A stretch of 64,000 bases of DNA from Flammeovirgaceae bacterium 311 (GTDB taxonomy: Bacteria > Bacteroidota > Bacteroidia > Cytophagales > Cyclobacteriaceae): NCBI GenBank assembly GCA_000597885.1, contig CP004371.1:5150001-5214000 (forward strand), in the 5' to 3' direction. Positions within the stretch are counted from its first letter, which is position 1; every line of letters starts with the position of its first letter. The notes below the pieces were generated by a model, which saw only the letters and a list, made by a program, of their open reading frames with translations, searched no databases and was not told the origin of the DNA. The position numbers and the translations under genes are program-made. This document shows positions 11,170-19,904 of this stretch, piece after piece.

Positions 11170-11940
11170 TTACCCCCGCTTCTCCACAAAATACACCGGC
11201 TCCTGGGGCAGGGCGTAGCGTGTTTGCTCCTCCGGGGGTAATTCTCTGGCCAGCCAGTCTTCGGTTACCTTAAAGCCTGCGCTGCGCAGACGGTCGGGGT
11301 AGTCTTTTCCAAAGAGGCGCACATGGTCGTCCTGACCGAAAGCTTTTTCGCGCCCGGCAGGAGTGGTGATACTGAAATCTTCATAGGTAACCTCTGGCAG
11401 GGGGTGGAAGAGGGGAATTTGCATAATGCCCCAGCCACCCGGTTTTAAAATACGATGCATCTCCTGCATGGCCTGCAGATCATTGGTTACGTGCTCCAGC
11501 ACATGGTTACAGAATACCACATCAAAGGTAGCCTCCTCAAAAGGAATCTGGTGCACATCCATTTTTACTTTGGCCAGCGGTGATTCTATATCGGCAGTGA
11601 TGTAGTCTAAATTCTGCTGCTGTTCAAATCGGTGAATAAAGCACAGCTCCGGTGCAATATGCAGCACCTTTAGCGGTTTTATAAAAAAAGGCGTTTTCCG
11701 CTGCAGAAACAGGTACATAAGCCGGTGCCTCTCCAGCGCAAGGCAGTTGGGGCACAGCGCATTTTCACGGGCCTTGCGGCCATAGGGTAGAAATTTACGG
11801 AAACTATGATTGCACACAGGACAGCTTACCTTGTTGCCTCTGTACAAAATTGCAGCTACCTTTAATACATGGTGGCTGAATAACTGCAGGTGCCTGCGGG
11901 GTACTTTACGAATTACCCAGCTGATGATGTTTTTTACCAT
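11170..11940 (-). CDS. Class I SAM-dependent methyltransferase with N-terminal zinc-finger
   Basis: 256 residues. Four cysteines in two CPxC pairs (C40/C43 and C63/C66) form a probable zinc ribbon. A Rossmann methyltransferase core follows: the glycine-poor motif I (VLHIAPE near 92-98), an acidic residue in ADIES (about 115-119), and HVLEHV plus ILKPGGW further on, typical of methyltransf_11-type enzymes. Bacteroidota homologues often sit near glycan genes, and the position next to glycosyltransferases fits, but the substrate is unknown. It is transcribed away from the following small protein. Confidence 0.85.
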   Translation of the reverse strand: MVKNIISWVIRKVPRRHLQLFSHHVLKVAAILYRGNKVSCPVCNHSFRKFLPYGRKARENALCPNCLALERHRLMYLFLQRKTPFFIKPLKVLHIAPELCFIHRFEQQQNLDYITADIESPLAKVKMDVHQIPFEEATFDVVFCNHVLEHVTNDLQAMQEMHRILKPGGWGIMQIPLFHPLPEVTYEDFSITTPAGREKAFGQDDHVRLFGKDYPDRLRSAGFKVTEDWLARELPPEEQTRYALPQEPVYFVEKRG

Positions 11941-12038
11941 ACCTTTGCAAATATAAAGAATGCGCCGTAAACACTACGGTGCAATGCTAATTCCGAAGCC
12001 TAAACTTAGTTTGCGTAATGGCGGCAGCGCTAAAGTAT

Positions 12039-12458
12039 ATGAACAGAAAGCTACACCTTTTACTGCTCCTGCTTTGCTTCTTATTCGTGGTGCAGCCCGT
12101 GTGTGCCCAAAAAAAGAAGTCTAAAAAGAAAATGAAGGGCCAGACAACCAATACCAGCTACGAGGCTAAAATAAAAAATGAGCCAGCCGCTCCTAAGGAG
12201 TACATGCACCTGTACCGCACCAATACACGAGGTACGCTTCATGGAAATAAGTGTATGGAAGATTATACCCAGCGCATGGGTTTCAGGTATGTTATGATGC
12301 CCCCGGACCAGGAAGGCAGTTTAACGGCAACCGAAATGCGCTTTCATAATTTTGGGGTGAAATTTGCACTGCTGCTAAAAAACGGACCGTTTTGGCACCA
12401 CAGGCTGAACAAGAAAATCAGGAAATGCAGAGAAAAAACAGGTGACTTTTATGGCTGA
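12039..12458 (+). CDS. Small exported protein of unknown function
   Basis: About 139 residues from the chosen start. A basic n-region, a leucine-rich core and the cleavage-like VCAQ (about 17-24) make a good signal peptide, followed by a lysine-rich stretch (KKKSKKKMKG). An alternative ATG 21 bases upstream (12018) would add MAAALKY ahead of the signal; I prefer 12039 because it gives a normal signal peptide. The mature part has no motif I recognise. A terminator follows 93 bases after the stop. Confidence 0.6.
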   Translation: MNRKLHLLLLLLCFLFVVQPVCAQKKKSKKKMKGQTTNTSYEAKIKNEPAAPKEYMHLYRTNTRGTLHGNKCMEDYTQRMGFRYVMMPPDQEGSLTATEMRFHNFGVKFALLLKNGPFWHHRLNKKIRKCREKTGDFYG

Positions 12459-12550
12459 TAACTTCATGGAGGTATAATATTAAGATAACGATTGAGAAGG
12501 GGCAGACGGCTATATTTGTGGCTGTAATAACTCTTCATACAACACTGTTA

Positions 12551-12577
12551 AGGCCGGCCCTTTTGGGCTGGCTTTTT
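12551..12577 (+). terminator. Rho-independent terminator
   Basis: Stem gccggccc / gggctggc (one G-T pair), loop tttt, followed by five T. It lies between the small exported protein and the next small gene. Confidence 0.85.
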
Positions 12578-12590
12578 CTATGTTAACAGA

Positions 12591-12956
12591 ATGTTGCTTT
12601 TTCTTTTCCTGTTTTACCCGTATACTAGCAATGATATTAATGATAAATTAGCTGTGTCTACATCTGATGCTATGTCTGCTGCAGTATATATGCTGCCTGT
12701 TTCTTTGCTTACGGCAGTTGCAGAAATAATAAAACAACGCACCGGTAAATCAATCAGGATTTCTGATACGAACACTGTTCTTCGGCAACAGCCTTGCGCT
12801 GCCAGCGAAATTGCCCTGGCAGTTGCCTATGCCAACCTGGTGCTGGATGATCCCGAAACCGTTACACAGCATCATTTAAAGATGCTGCGCAGCCACTTTT
12901 CTATTGAGCAGATTCACGAGCTTACCCGCTTTATAAAAGAAAAAACCAGCGAATAA
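12591..12956 (+). CDS. Small protein with a CMD/AhpD-like C-terminal half
   Basis: Up to 121 residues. The C-terminal 55 residues (ALAYAN-type helix, DPETVT, then LRSHFSIEQIHELT) resemble the second half of carboxymuconolactone decarboxylase/AhpD-like proteins. The redox CxxC pair of that family is absent; only one cysteine (in QQPCAAS) is present. The first ATG (12591) lies only 14 bases past a terminator and gives an odd hydrophobic start; ATG codons at 12672 or 12687 are also possible, so the start is uncertain. Its 3' end overlaps a terminator hairpin. It may be a short, degraded or divergent member of the family. Confidence 0.55.
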   Translation: MLLFLFLFYPYTSNDINDKLAVSTSDAMSAAVYMLPVSLLTAVAEIIKQRTGKSIRISDTNTVLRQQPCAASEIALAVAYANLVLDDPETVTQHHLKMLRSHFSIEQIHELTRFIKEKTSE

Positions 12957-12967
12957 GGCTGGTTTTT
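12941..12967. terminator. Bidirectional terminator overlapping a stop codon
   Basis: Perfect ten-base stem aaaaaccagc / gctggttttt around the loop gaataag, which contains the stop codon of the upstream gene. The T-run on one strand and the A-run on the other allow it to serve both that gene and the converging purB. Confidence 0.85.
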
Positions 12968-13003
12968 GTGCTTTAGATAATCCAGATTGGTGTGTTTGCC
13001 CGC

Positions 13004-14356
13004 TTAAAGGCTAATGATGCCGGTATAATTATGTGGGGTAATCCGGCCTAGTTCTTCTTTGATTTCAGGGCTTACCTCCAGCTCTTCTATAAACTTCTTA
13101 AAGGTTGCTTCAGTAATATTGCCCTGGCCTCTGGTGAGGGCTTTTAACTGCTCATAAGGGTTAGGGATGCCCTCTCTGCGTAAAATAGTCTGTATTGCCT
13201 CTGCCACCACAGCCCAATTAGCCTCCAGGTCCTGATCAATAGCCGCTTTGTTCAGTTTCAGCTTTTCCAGACCAACCAGTAATGATTTCCAGGCAATGTG
13301 GGTATGTGCCATTGGTACGCCCAGGTTGCGCAGCACAGTAGAGTCTGTTAAATCACGCTGCAGGCGGCTGATAGGCAATTTCTCTGATAAATGCGATAAC
13401 ATGGCATTAGCGATGCCAAGGTTGCCTTCTGCATTTTCAAAATCAATAGGATTTACCTTATGAGGCATGGCCGAAGATCCTACCTCACCCTCTTTTGTTT
13501 TCTGGGTAAAATAGCCCATTGCTACATATTGCCAGATGTCGCGGCAAAGGTCAATCAAAATAGTATTGATCCGGCGAACATTATCCAGCAGTGCAGCCAG
13601 GTGATCGTAATGTTCAATCTGGGTAGTGGGGTGGCTGCGTTTCAGCTCCAGGCGGTTGTTTACAAAATCGTTGCCAAACTCGAGCCAGTCTATATCGGGA
13701 TAAGCAATGGCATGAGCATTAAAGTTGCCGGTAGCACCGCCAAATTTGGCGGCGTAGGGTATCATTTGTATCAGCTTTACCTGCTCCTTGAGGCGGGCTA
13801 CAAACACGCCCAGCTCTTTACCTACAGTGGTGGGAGAAGCAGGCTGCCCGTGGGTGCGGGCAAGCATAGGTTGTTCCAGCCACTCCAGCGAAAGTTTTTT
13901 AAGTGTTTCGCGCAGCTGCCTTAAAACGGGTGCCATTTGATCTTGCACCGCCTCTTTCAGCGATAGGGGGATGGCCGTGTTGTTAATATCCTGGGAGGTA
14001 AGACCAAAATGTATAAACTCCTTGTACTGGCCCAGGCCCAGCAATTCAAATCGGTTTTTCAGGAAATACTCAACTGCCTTTACATCGTGATTGGTAGTTT
14101 TTTCGATTTCCTTAATTTCTTTGGCTTCATTAATGCCAAAGTTAAGGTACAGCTGCCGCAGCTTTTCGTACTGGCGTGTTTCTACACCAGCCAGCTGGGG
14201 CAGGGGCAGCTGGCACAGGGCCAGAAAATACTCTACCTCAATTTGTACCCTGTACCGGATAAGGCCAAATTCAGAAAAATAAGGAGCAAGCTCTTTTACC
14301 TTGCTGCGGTACCGGCCATCTACCGGTGATATGGCCGTTAGCGAAATCAGATTCAT
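13004..14356 (-). CDS. purB: Adenylosuccinate lyase
   Basis: 450 residues, similar in length to the E. coli-type enzyme. The fumarase/aspartase superfamily signature SSAMPHKVNP is present near residues 292-301, as are TSQDINNTA (near 121) and TRTHGQPASPT-like residues (LARTHGQPASPT, near 164). It acts twice in purine synthesis: it removes fumarate from SAICAR and from adenylosuccinate. It is a single gene, convergent with the CMD-like gene and divergent from paaE across a 220-base gap. It is notable beside the broken purS of this same window. Confidence 0.97.
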   Translation of the reverse strand: MNLISLTAISPVDGRYRSKVKELAPYFSEFGLIRYRVQIEVEYFLALCQLPLPQLAGVETRQYEKLRQLYLNFGINEAKEIKEIEKTTNHDVKAVEYFLKNRFELLGLGQYKEFIHFGLTSQDINNTAIPLSLKEAVQDQMAPVLRQLRETLKKLSLEWLEQPMLARTHGQPASPTTVGKELGVFVARLKEQVKLIQMIPYAAKFGGATGNFNAHAIAYPDIDWLEFGNDFVNNRLELKRSHPTTQIEHYDHLAALLDNVRRINTILIDLCRDIWQYVAMGYFTQKTKEGEVGSSAMPHKVNPIDFENAEGNLGIANAMLSHLSEKLPISRLQRDLTDSTVLRNLGVPMAHTHIAWKSLLVGLEKLKLNKAAIDQDLEANWAVVAEAIQTILRREGIPNPYEQLKALTRGQGNITEATFKKFIEELEVSPEIKEELGRITPHNYTGIISL

Positions 14357-14577
14357 GTCCGAGATAATTAAACGCTAAAAATAAGAGAAATTCCGGTATC
14401 ACACTACCTTCAGGCTAAACAGAGAAGCACTAAAACCGTATTTGATAGTATCAGGGTTATATGTTATGCATTTCCTTGTTACTTTTGTAAGTCGCCACTG
14501 CAATCTGTGAGAAAGGGGTTGCAGCACTTCAACAGTATTGAAAGCTTTAGATCATACGTAGTTTAACGAGATAACGC

Positions 14578-15747
14578 ATGCCGTTTGGATTTTTTAAAAA
14601 GAAACAAGAAGTAGAAAAAGCACCGGAAGTAAAACCAGCGCCAGAAGTTAAAAAACCTTCTGCATCGGTGCATTACCTGAACCTGCGCATAAAGGAAGTT
14701 ATACAGGAAACGCCCGATGCAATTTCTATTGTGTTTGAGCACCCTGCCGATAAAAAGATAACTTATAAGCCGGGTCAGTTCTTTACCCTTATTCCCACTG
14801 TTGAAGGTAAAAAGGTTAGAAGGGCTTATTCTGTTTGCACCTCACCTTACACCGATCCCTATCCGGCAGTAACTGTTAAAAGGGTAGAAGGAGGACTTGT
14901 TTCTAATTTTCTAAGCAACCATTTAAAGGCCGGCGATGTGCTGGAGGTAATGGAGCCGATGGGGCATTTTACCATAGAGCCAGATGCCGCCAAACGCCGC
15001 CACATTGTACTGCTGGGGGGTGGCAGCGGTATTACTCCCCTGATGTCTATCGCTAAATCAATTTTGACCGAGGAGCCTGACAGCCAGGTGTCGCTGGTTT
15101 ATGCTAACCGTAACCTGGAAAGCATTATATTCAAAAAAGGACTGGAAGAACTGCAGGCGCAACATGGAGTACGTTTACATGTAGTTCATGTGCTGGATCA
15201 GCCGCCTGCAGGTTGGGAAGGCCCCTCTGGCCTGCTCACCCCTGCAAACCTGCCGCAACTGCTGGAGAAGCTTCCGCAATGGCCCGCCTCACAGGTCGAA
15301 TATTTTGTTTGCGGACCTGAAGGCCTCATGATCTGTGTAGACCAGACCTTACAAGCCTTAAATATTCCAAAGGCACAGATTCACAAAGAAAGCTTTGTGG
15401 CCGGAAAAGCTGATAAAACAGGTATCGATTCAGCGGTTGCTGTGCCTGGTGCTGGTGGCTCAGAGGGTCCGAAAACACGCGAGGTAACCGTAATTCTGGA
15501 TGGGGAGGAATATAAGTTTACCGTAGAGCCAGATAAAACCATTCTGGAAACAGCACTTGACCTTGATATTGACCTGCCTTATTCCTGCCAGAGCGGCCTG
15601 TGCACCGCCTGCCGTGGTAAATGCATGAGCGGAAAAGTGCATATGGACGAAGATGAAGGCCTTTCTGATTCTGAAAAAGAAGAAGGATATGTGCTGCTGT
15701 GCGTGGGGCATCCAAAAACCGATGATGTGATCATTGAAATTGGTTAG
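14578..15747 (+). CDS. paaE: 1,2-phenylacetyl-CoA epoxidase reductase subunit (PaaE-like)
   Basis: 389 residues in three parts: a FAD domain with R82-A-Y-S85, a NAD(P) domain with LLGGGSGITP (about 145-155), and a C-terminal plant-type 2Fe-2S ferredoxin with C337, C342, C345 and C375. This order is that of PaaE, which passes electrons from NADPH to the di-iron epoxidase PaaABCD, whose genes lie 3 kb away on the other strand. The first 30 residues are lysine- and proline-rich. A TAnnTTTG box lies at 14480-14487, but no TTTG partner sits at the usual distance. No PaaR-type operator is visible upstream. A general ferredoxin-NADP reductase is the alternative reading. Confidence 0.85.
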   Translation: MPFGFFKKKQEVEKAPEVKPAPEVKKPSASVHYLNLRIKEVIQETPDAISIVFEHPADKKITYKPGQFFTLIPTVEGKKVRRAYSVCTSPYTDPYPAVTVKRVEGGLVSNFLSNHLKAGDVLEVMEPMGHFTIEPDAAKRRHIVLLGGGSGITPLMSIAKSILTEEPDSQVSLVYANRNLESIIFKKGLEELQAQHGVRLHVVHVLDQPPAGWEGPSGLLTPANLPQLLEKLPQWPASQVEYFVCGPEGLMICVDQTLQALNIPKAQIHKESFVAGKADKTGIDSAVAVPGAGGSEGPKTREVTVILDGEEYKFTVEPDKTILETALDLDIDLPYSCQSGLCTACRGKCMSGKVHMDEDEGLSDSEKEEGYVLLCVGHPKTDDVIIEIG

Positions 15748-15771
15748 TGTTACTACCTTAAAATATATTTT

Positions 15772-15811
15772 AGCCGTTGCAGCATCTCTTTCTGCAGCGG
15801 CTTTTTCTTTT
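15772..15811 (+). terminator. Rho-independent terminator of paaE
   Basis: Eleven-base stem agccgttgcag / ctgcagcggct (one G-T pair), nine-base loop, then a T-rich run. It starts 24 bases after the paaE stop. Confidence 0.9.
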
Positions 15812-15884
15812 ATACCTGCATAGAGGCGCTGAAATTCAGACCTATATTCAGCAACACTAAGCCATCTTTCAGACTTATTGATAT

Positions 15885-15937
15885 AACAGGTTTTTATTTC
15901 CTGTACAACAGGAATACTTTCCACTAGAACAGGAATA
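15885..15937. repeat. Three phased aacagg repeats upstream of the M3 peptidase gene
   Basis: aacagg begins at 15885, 15907 and 15928, that is, 22 and 21 bases apart, about two helical turns. The last two copies extend to a ten-base identity (aacaggaata). An inverted tcctgt at 15899-15904 also pairs with the middle copy. The array ends 35 bases before the peptidase start, a position that suits a regulator-binding site. Confidence 0.5.
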
Positions 15938-15972
15938 GACCTCCTGATTTTTAGCTTAATCAACAGAACTAT

Positions 15973-17697
15973 ATGGATAAGAAACAACTGGAGCTTCCCA
16001 AACCAAAAAAAAGAAGTTTTTTGCCAGAGGATTTTAAAATAACCGAATGGGATGCCATCAAGCCATTTTACGAAGAGCTGCTGAAGCGCAATATTAGCAG
16101 TGAACAGGATCTGCAGCGGTGGTTCCAGGACAGAAGTGAACTTGAGTCTGTGGTTTCTGAAGATCTGGGCTGGCGCTACATCCGCATGACCATCGATACC
16201 ACCGATGCTGAACGGCGTGAACAATTCAATCATTTCATCAGCCAGATACAGCCCAACATAGCGCCAGAAGCAAACAGACTGAATGAAAAGGCTCTGGAGA
16301 GTCAGTACCTGCTTAGGCTGAAAAAAGAGGGTTACCCTATTCTTGCCCGTACCCTTAAAACAGAGTTTGAGATTTTCCGGGAAGAAAATGTGCCTCTGAA
16401 TACACAAATGCAAACCCTTTCCCAGGAGTTTGGGGTAATCAGCGGAGCCATGACGGTAGAAGTGGAGGGCAGGGAACTAACCCTTCAGCAAGCCGCAGAT
16501 TACCTCCAAAGCACCGAAAGGAGCAAAAGAGAAGAGGTATGGAAAAAGATAAATCAGCGCCGCCTGCAGGATAGCAAGCGCCTCAGCGACCTTTTCGATC
16601 AGCTGCTTCAGCTTCGGCACCAGATTGCCCTGAATGCAGGCTTTGATAATTACCGCGACTTTATGTTTAAGGCCCTGGGTCGTTTTGATTATACACCTGA
16701 AGATTGCGAAGACTTTCATGAATCTGTCAGCAGGGAGGTAACGCCATTGTTAAGTGAGCTGAGCCGCCAGCGTAAAGAAGCCTTGGGTGTAGAGCCGCTG
16801 CGCCCCTGGGATAAAGCCGTTGATGTAGAAGGGCGCCCGCCACTAAAACCCTTTAGCAGCAGCAAAGACCTGATGGAGCGCACCATTCGTGCATTCGGGC
16901 GCCTGGATCCTTTCCTGGGCCGCTGCCTGGAAATTATGCGCGAGATGGAGCACCTGGACCTGGACAGCCGCAAGGGCAAAGCGCCAGGGGGATATAATTA
17001 CCCGCTGGCAGAAACAGGAGTGCCTTTCATTTTTATGAATGCCACCTCCACCCTGCGTGACATGATCACTATTTTGCACGAGGGCGGGCATGCGGTACAT
17101 TCTTTTCTTACCCGTGATCTGGAATTGAATGATTTTAAGCATACCCCTTCGGAAGTGGCCGAACTGGCCTCTATGAGTATGGAGCTGCTTACCATGGATT
17201 ATTGGGATGAGTTTTTCAAGGATGAGGAAGAACTGAAGCGGGCCAAACGTGAGCACCTGGAACAGATCATCAATACGCTGCCCTGGGTAGCAATCATTGA
17301 TAAATTTCAGCACTGGGTATATACGCACCCGGAGCATAATGAAGAGCAGCGTAAGGAGGCCTGGCTGGAGATTTACACAGATTTCTCCGATGATGTAACA
17401 GACTGGAGCGGCTTTGAGCAGTTTAAAGTTTATATGTGGCAAAAGCAGCTGCACCTTTATGAAGTTCCCTTCTACTACATCGAGTATGGCATTGCACAGC
17501 TGGGTGCCATCGCTGTATGGAAAAACTATAAGGAAAATCCGCGTAAGGGCCTGGAAGGTTACATCAATGCCCTAAAACTAGGCTACACCCGCCCTATACC
17601 AGAAGTATATGCAGCTGCTGGCATTCGCTTCGATTTTGGAATTGCCAATATCCGGGAACTTATGCAGTTTGTAAGGGAGGAGATAGAAAAAATTTAA
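15973..17697 (+). CDS. M3 family oligoendopeptidase (oligoendopeptidase F-like)
   Basis: 574 residues. The zinc-binding H369-E-G-G-H373 is in place, and the helix with the third ligand glutamate follows (SEVAELASMSMELL, about 392-405). A helical N-terminal half covers the cleft, as in thimet/PepF-type peptidases. It cleaves short peptides in the cytoplasm; no signal peptide is seen. It stands alone between paaE and a convergent lipoprotein gene, with terminators on both sides and an unusual repeat array in its leader. Confidence 0.93.
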   Translation: MDKKQLELPKPKKRSFLPEDFKITEWDAIKPFYEELLKRNISSEQDLQRWFQDRSELESVVSEDLGWRYIRMTIDTTDAERREQFNHFISQIQPNIAPEANRLNEKALESQYLLRLKKEGYPILARTLKTEFEIFREENVPLNTQMQTLSQEFGVISGAMTVEVEGRELTLQQAADYLQSTERSKREEVWKKINQRRLQDSKRLSDLFDQLLQLRHQIALNAGFDNYRDFMFKALGRFDYTPEDCEDFHESVSREVTPLLSELSRQRKEALGVEPLRPWDKAVDVEGRPPLKPFSSSKDLMERTIRAFGRLDPFLGRCLEIMREMEHLDLDSRKGKAPGGYNYPLAETGVPFIFMNATSTLRDMITILHEGGHAVHSFLTRDLELNDFKHTPSEVAELASMSMELLTMDYWDEFFKDEEELKRAKREHLEQIINTLPWVAIIDKFQHWVYTHPEHNEEQRKEAWLEIYTDFSDDVTDWSGFEQFKVYMWQKQLHLYEVPFYYIEYGIAQLGAIAVWKNYKENPRKGLEGYINALKLGYTRPIPEVYAAAGIRFDFGIANIRELMQFVREEIEKI

Positions 17698-17715
17698 GCC
17701 TGAAAGGCTGATATA

Positions 17716-17755
17716 AAACACATAGCCGCTTCCGGAAGGGAGCGGCTATGTGTTT
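17716..17755. terminator. Bidirectional terminator
   Basis: Perfect 15-base stem aaacacatagccgct / agcggctatgtgttt around tccggaaggg. It lies between the converging M3 peptidase and lipoprotein genes. Confidence 0.9.
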
Positions 17756-17830
17756 AAATTCAATATTTCTCTTTGCTGGCAATGGAGGTTGCGCCGATTG
17801 GAGCTATATGTTTGCCTTTCCTGAACCTTA

Positions 17831-18430
17831 CTATTCACTCAGCTGAAACAGCGGGCGCTCTGTTAGGGGGAGAGCCGTATCGGAAGGCTGGATGAGCCTG
17901 CCCTGGTTGCCTTTCAGAAAGTCATTATACTCGCGTGCAAATTCATCGTAACGCACACGCAGAAAAAGGGTGCGCTGATCGGCCGCTTCAATATTATCAG
18001 ATAGCTTTTCCATAAGCGGATACTGCTCGAAGGAAGGGTGAGTGCGGGCAAAGTCTACCACTTCACGCTGCAGACGGCTTACGGCAGAATCATACCTGTC
18101 AATCTGCTGGCTGGTCATGGTTTCTGCCTCAAAACGCAGGGCATATACCTGTTGCAGGTGATTCCAGAGCGAGTCGTAGCGAACTTTGTTATAGCTGGGG
18201 GTGTAGGAGATTTCCTCCAGCAATCGCTTCATGTCAGATAATTTACCTTCTTCTGTAGAAGAAATGTCTTCCCAGGCTCTTGTGATACTGTCATTCAGCG
18301 AGTTATACACAAAAGTAACAGAGTCTGGTGCTGCACCTTCGCTACGTCTTTCTTCACTGGCACGCTGACAGGCAGTATAAGCTGCGGCCAGTAACAGCAC
18401 AAATACTATAACTCTGATGGTTTTTTGCAT
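17831..18430 (-). CDS. Lipoprotein of unknown function
   Basis: 199 residues. The N-terminus is a lipoprotein signal with lipobox AYTAC and the lipidated cysteine at about 21. The mature part is acidic and helix-rich (many Glu, Gln and Arg in heptad-like spacing from about 45 to 180), so coiled coils are likely. I do not recognise a family. It lies downstream of paaD on the same strand, but a terminator separates them, so it is probably not part of the paa operon. Confidence 0.7.
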   Translation of the reverse strand: MQKTIRVIVFVLLLAAAYTACQRASEERRSEGAAPDSVTFVYNSLNDSITRAWEDISSTEEGKLSDMKRLLEEISYTPSYNKVRYDSLWNHLQQVYALRFEAETMTSQQIDRYDSAVSRLQREVVDFARTHPSFEQYPLMEKLSDNIEAADQRTLFLRVRYDEFAREYNDFLKGNQGRLIQPSDTALPLTERPLFQLSE

Positions 18431-18472
18431 AATAGTCTGTCTTTCATCAGTGGGGACAAATTACACACCTAT

Positions 18473-18514
18473 ATTAAAAAAACAAACCGGATGCAAGATT
18501 ATTGCAATCCGGTT
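18473..18514 (-). terminator. Rho-independent terminator after paaD
   Basis: Read on the minus strand: stem aaccggatt(g)caa / ttgcatccggtt with one bulged base and a five-base loop, then tgttttttt. It lies about 85 bases after the paaD stop codon and before the lipoprotein gene. Confidence 0.8.
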
Positions 18515-18599
18515 AAAAATAATGGGTTATTTATCAGGCAGTTAAGCCAGTAAAATATTTAAAGTTTTACTTTAAGTGAATAGGTATAATCCAACTTGC

Positions 18600-19082
18600 T
18601 TACAGCGGTTTGAACTGTTCAAAGGTTTCTTTGCACCGGGTGCAGTAGTGGATAGCCCTGCACAATGTAGGTCCAAAGGGTGTTTTAAGTTGTGTTTCTG
18701 TACTGCCGCAGTTTGGGCATTCCACATTTTCCAGAATATCCAGGTCTTCAATGAGTGCCTGTTGGGGAGGAGGGGCCAGGCCAAACTTTTTCAATGCTTC
18801 CCTGCCTCGTTCTGTGATCCGGTCGGAGCTCCAGGGAGTTTCAAAGCTTACTTCCACCTCTGCCTGTTCGATCCCTTTTTCCTGCAGTACCTGCTCTACC
18901 TCCTGTTTCATGAAATCAAGCGCTGGGCATCCAACAAAGGTGGGCGTCATGCGCACCCGCACGTGTCGTTCATTGATTACGGTAATACCCGTAATAACGC
19001 CCAGGTCATTAAGCGAGAGCACCGGTATTTCCGGGTCCTTCACGGCCTCAAGCCATTCACGTACGGTAGTTTCTGTTAACAC
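18600..19082 (-). CDS. paaD: Phenylacetate degradation protein PaaD
   Basis: 160 residues. The N-terminal MIP18/DUF59 domain opens with VKDPEIPVLSLNDLGV (about 14-29) and is followed by a C-terminal zinc-ribbon-like part with CPNC and, further on, CTRC. This two-part build is specific to PaaD, which is thought to help assemble the metal centre of the epoxidase. It is the last gene of paaABCD; paaC ends its frame 30 bases upstream. Confidence 0.93.
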   Translation of the reverse strand: MLTETTVREWLEAVKDPEIPVLSLNDLGVITGITVINERHVRVRMTPTFVGCPALDFMKQEVEQVLQEKGIEQAEVEVSFETPWSSDRITERGREALKKFGLAPPPQQALIEDLDILENVECPNCGSTETQLKTPFGPTLCRAIHYCTRCKETFEQFKPL

Positions 19083-19112
19083 TTGATAAGGTAGTTGATG
19101 ATTACTGTAATC

Positions 19113-19877
19113 CTACCACTCCGCAGTAGGATCAATTCTGAAGACCTCTGCCATTTCATCCAGCAGGGGTTGCAGATATTCTGTGTGCTGGCCCCTGCGG
19201 CCACCCGTAACTGGCTGCAGTCTTTGCAGGTCTGGTAGCTGAAGGGCGGTAGGCTCCAGTGCTTTCTTAATCTGTTCTGTCCAGCGCTGCTGCAGTGCAG
19301 CTTCTCCGGCAAATATTCCCTGCTCAATCAGCTCTTCCTCGTAGGGCGATGCTTCGAAAATGCCCAAAGCGTAAGGCAGGGCGTACTCCAGGCTTTGCTG
19401 CAGCCGGCCAATGCTCTCATCTGTTGCCGAACCCAGCTGTTTAATGAGGGTGTTGGCATGCATTACATGATATTTTAGCTCTCCCCTAATCTTTCGTGAC
19501 AGCTGGGCCAGGGGTTCATGGCTGCTTTCTCCCAGCATGCCAAAACGTATAAACTCTGCATGGTCGAACAGGAAATGGCGGATCAGGCTGAAATCGTACT
19601 CACCTACGGGCAATTCAACAAACTGGCAGTTGTGAAACTGGTCTGCATTGCGCATAAAGGCCACTGTATCGGGTTCCTGTTCGCCCAGCTGATGGAGCAT
19701 CTGGTACAGCTGGTAGCTCTGCCCAACCTTATCCTGCGCCATGGAGGAAAAAGCAATGTCTTCTTCCAGCAGCGGACCCACGCCCGTCCATTCAGAATTC
19801 CGGTGGCCCAGGATCAGCTGATCATCGGCTATTTTATATAGTAGTTCCTTTAAGGCATTGTTCATAGTATTGTTCAT
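19113..19877 (-). CDS. paaC: Phenylacetyl-CoA epoxidase structural subunit PaaC
   Basis: 254 residues with the ferritin-like helical bundle of PaaC: LGHRNSEWTG (about 23-32) near the start, DIAFSSMAQDKVGQ (about 39-52), and HNCQFVELPVGEYDF further on. PaaC pairs with PaaA but carries no working metal site in known complexes. It lies between paaB (27-base gap) and paaD. A second ATG four codons in (MNNALK) is an equally good start. Confidence 0.93.
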   Translation of the reverse strand: MNNTMNNALKELLYKIADDQLILGHRNSEWTGVGPLLEEDIAFSSMAQDKVGQSYQLYQMLHQLGEQEPDTVAFMRNADQFHNCQFVELPVGEYDFSLIRHFLFDHAEFIRFGMLGESSHEPLAQLSRKIRGELKYHVMHANTLIKQLGSATDESIGRLQQSLEYALPYALGIFEASPYEEELIEQGIFAGEAALQQRWTEQIKKALEPTALQLPDLQRLQPVTGGRRGQHTEYLQPLLDEMAEVFRIDPTAEW

Positions 19878-19904
19878 TTGCTGTTAAGCTGGCTGCAGTA
19901 TGGC

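Noticed and set aside
15460-16413. A 317-codon minus-strand frame over paaE and the M3 gene
   Set aside because: It runs antisense through two well-identified genes and a terminator; it shows no family and is a shadow.
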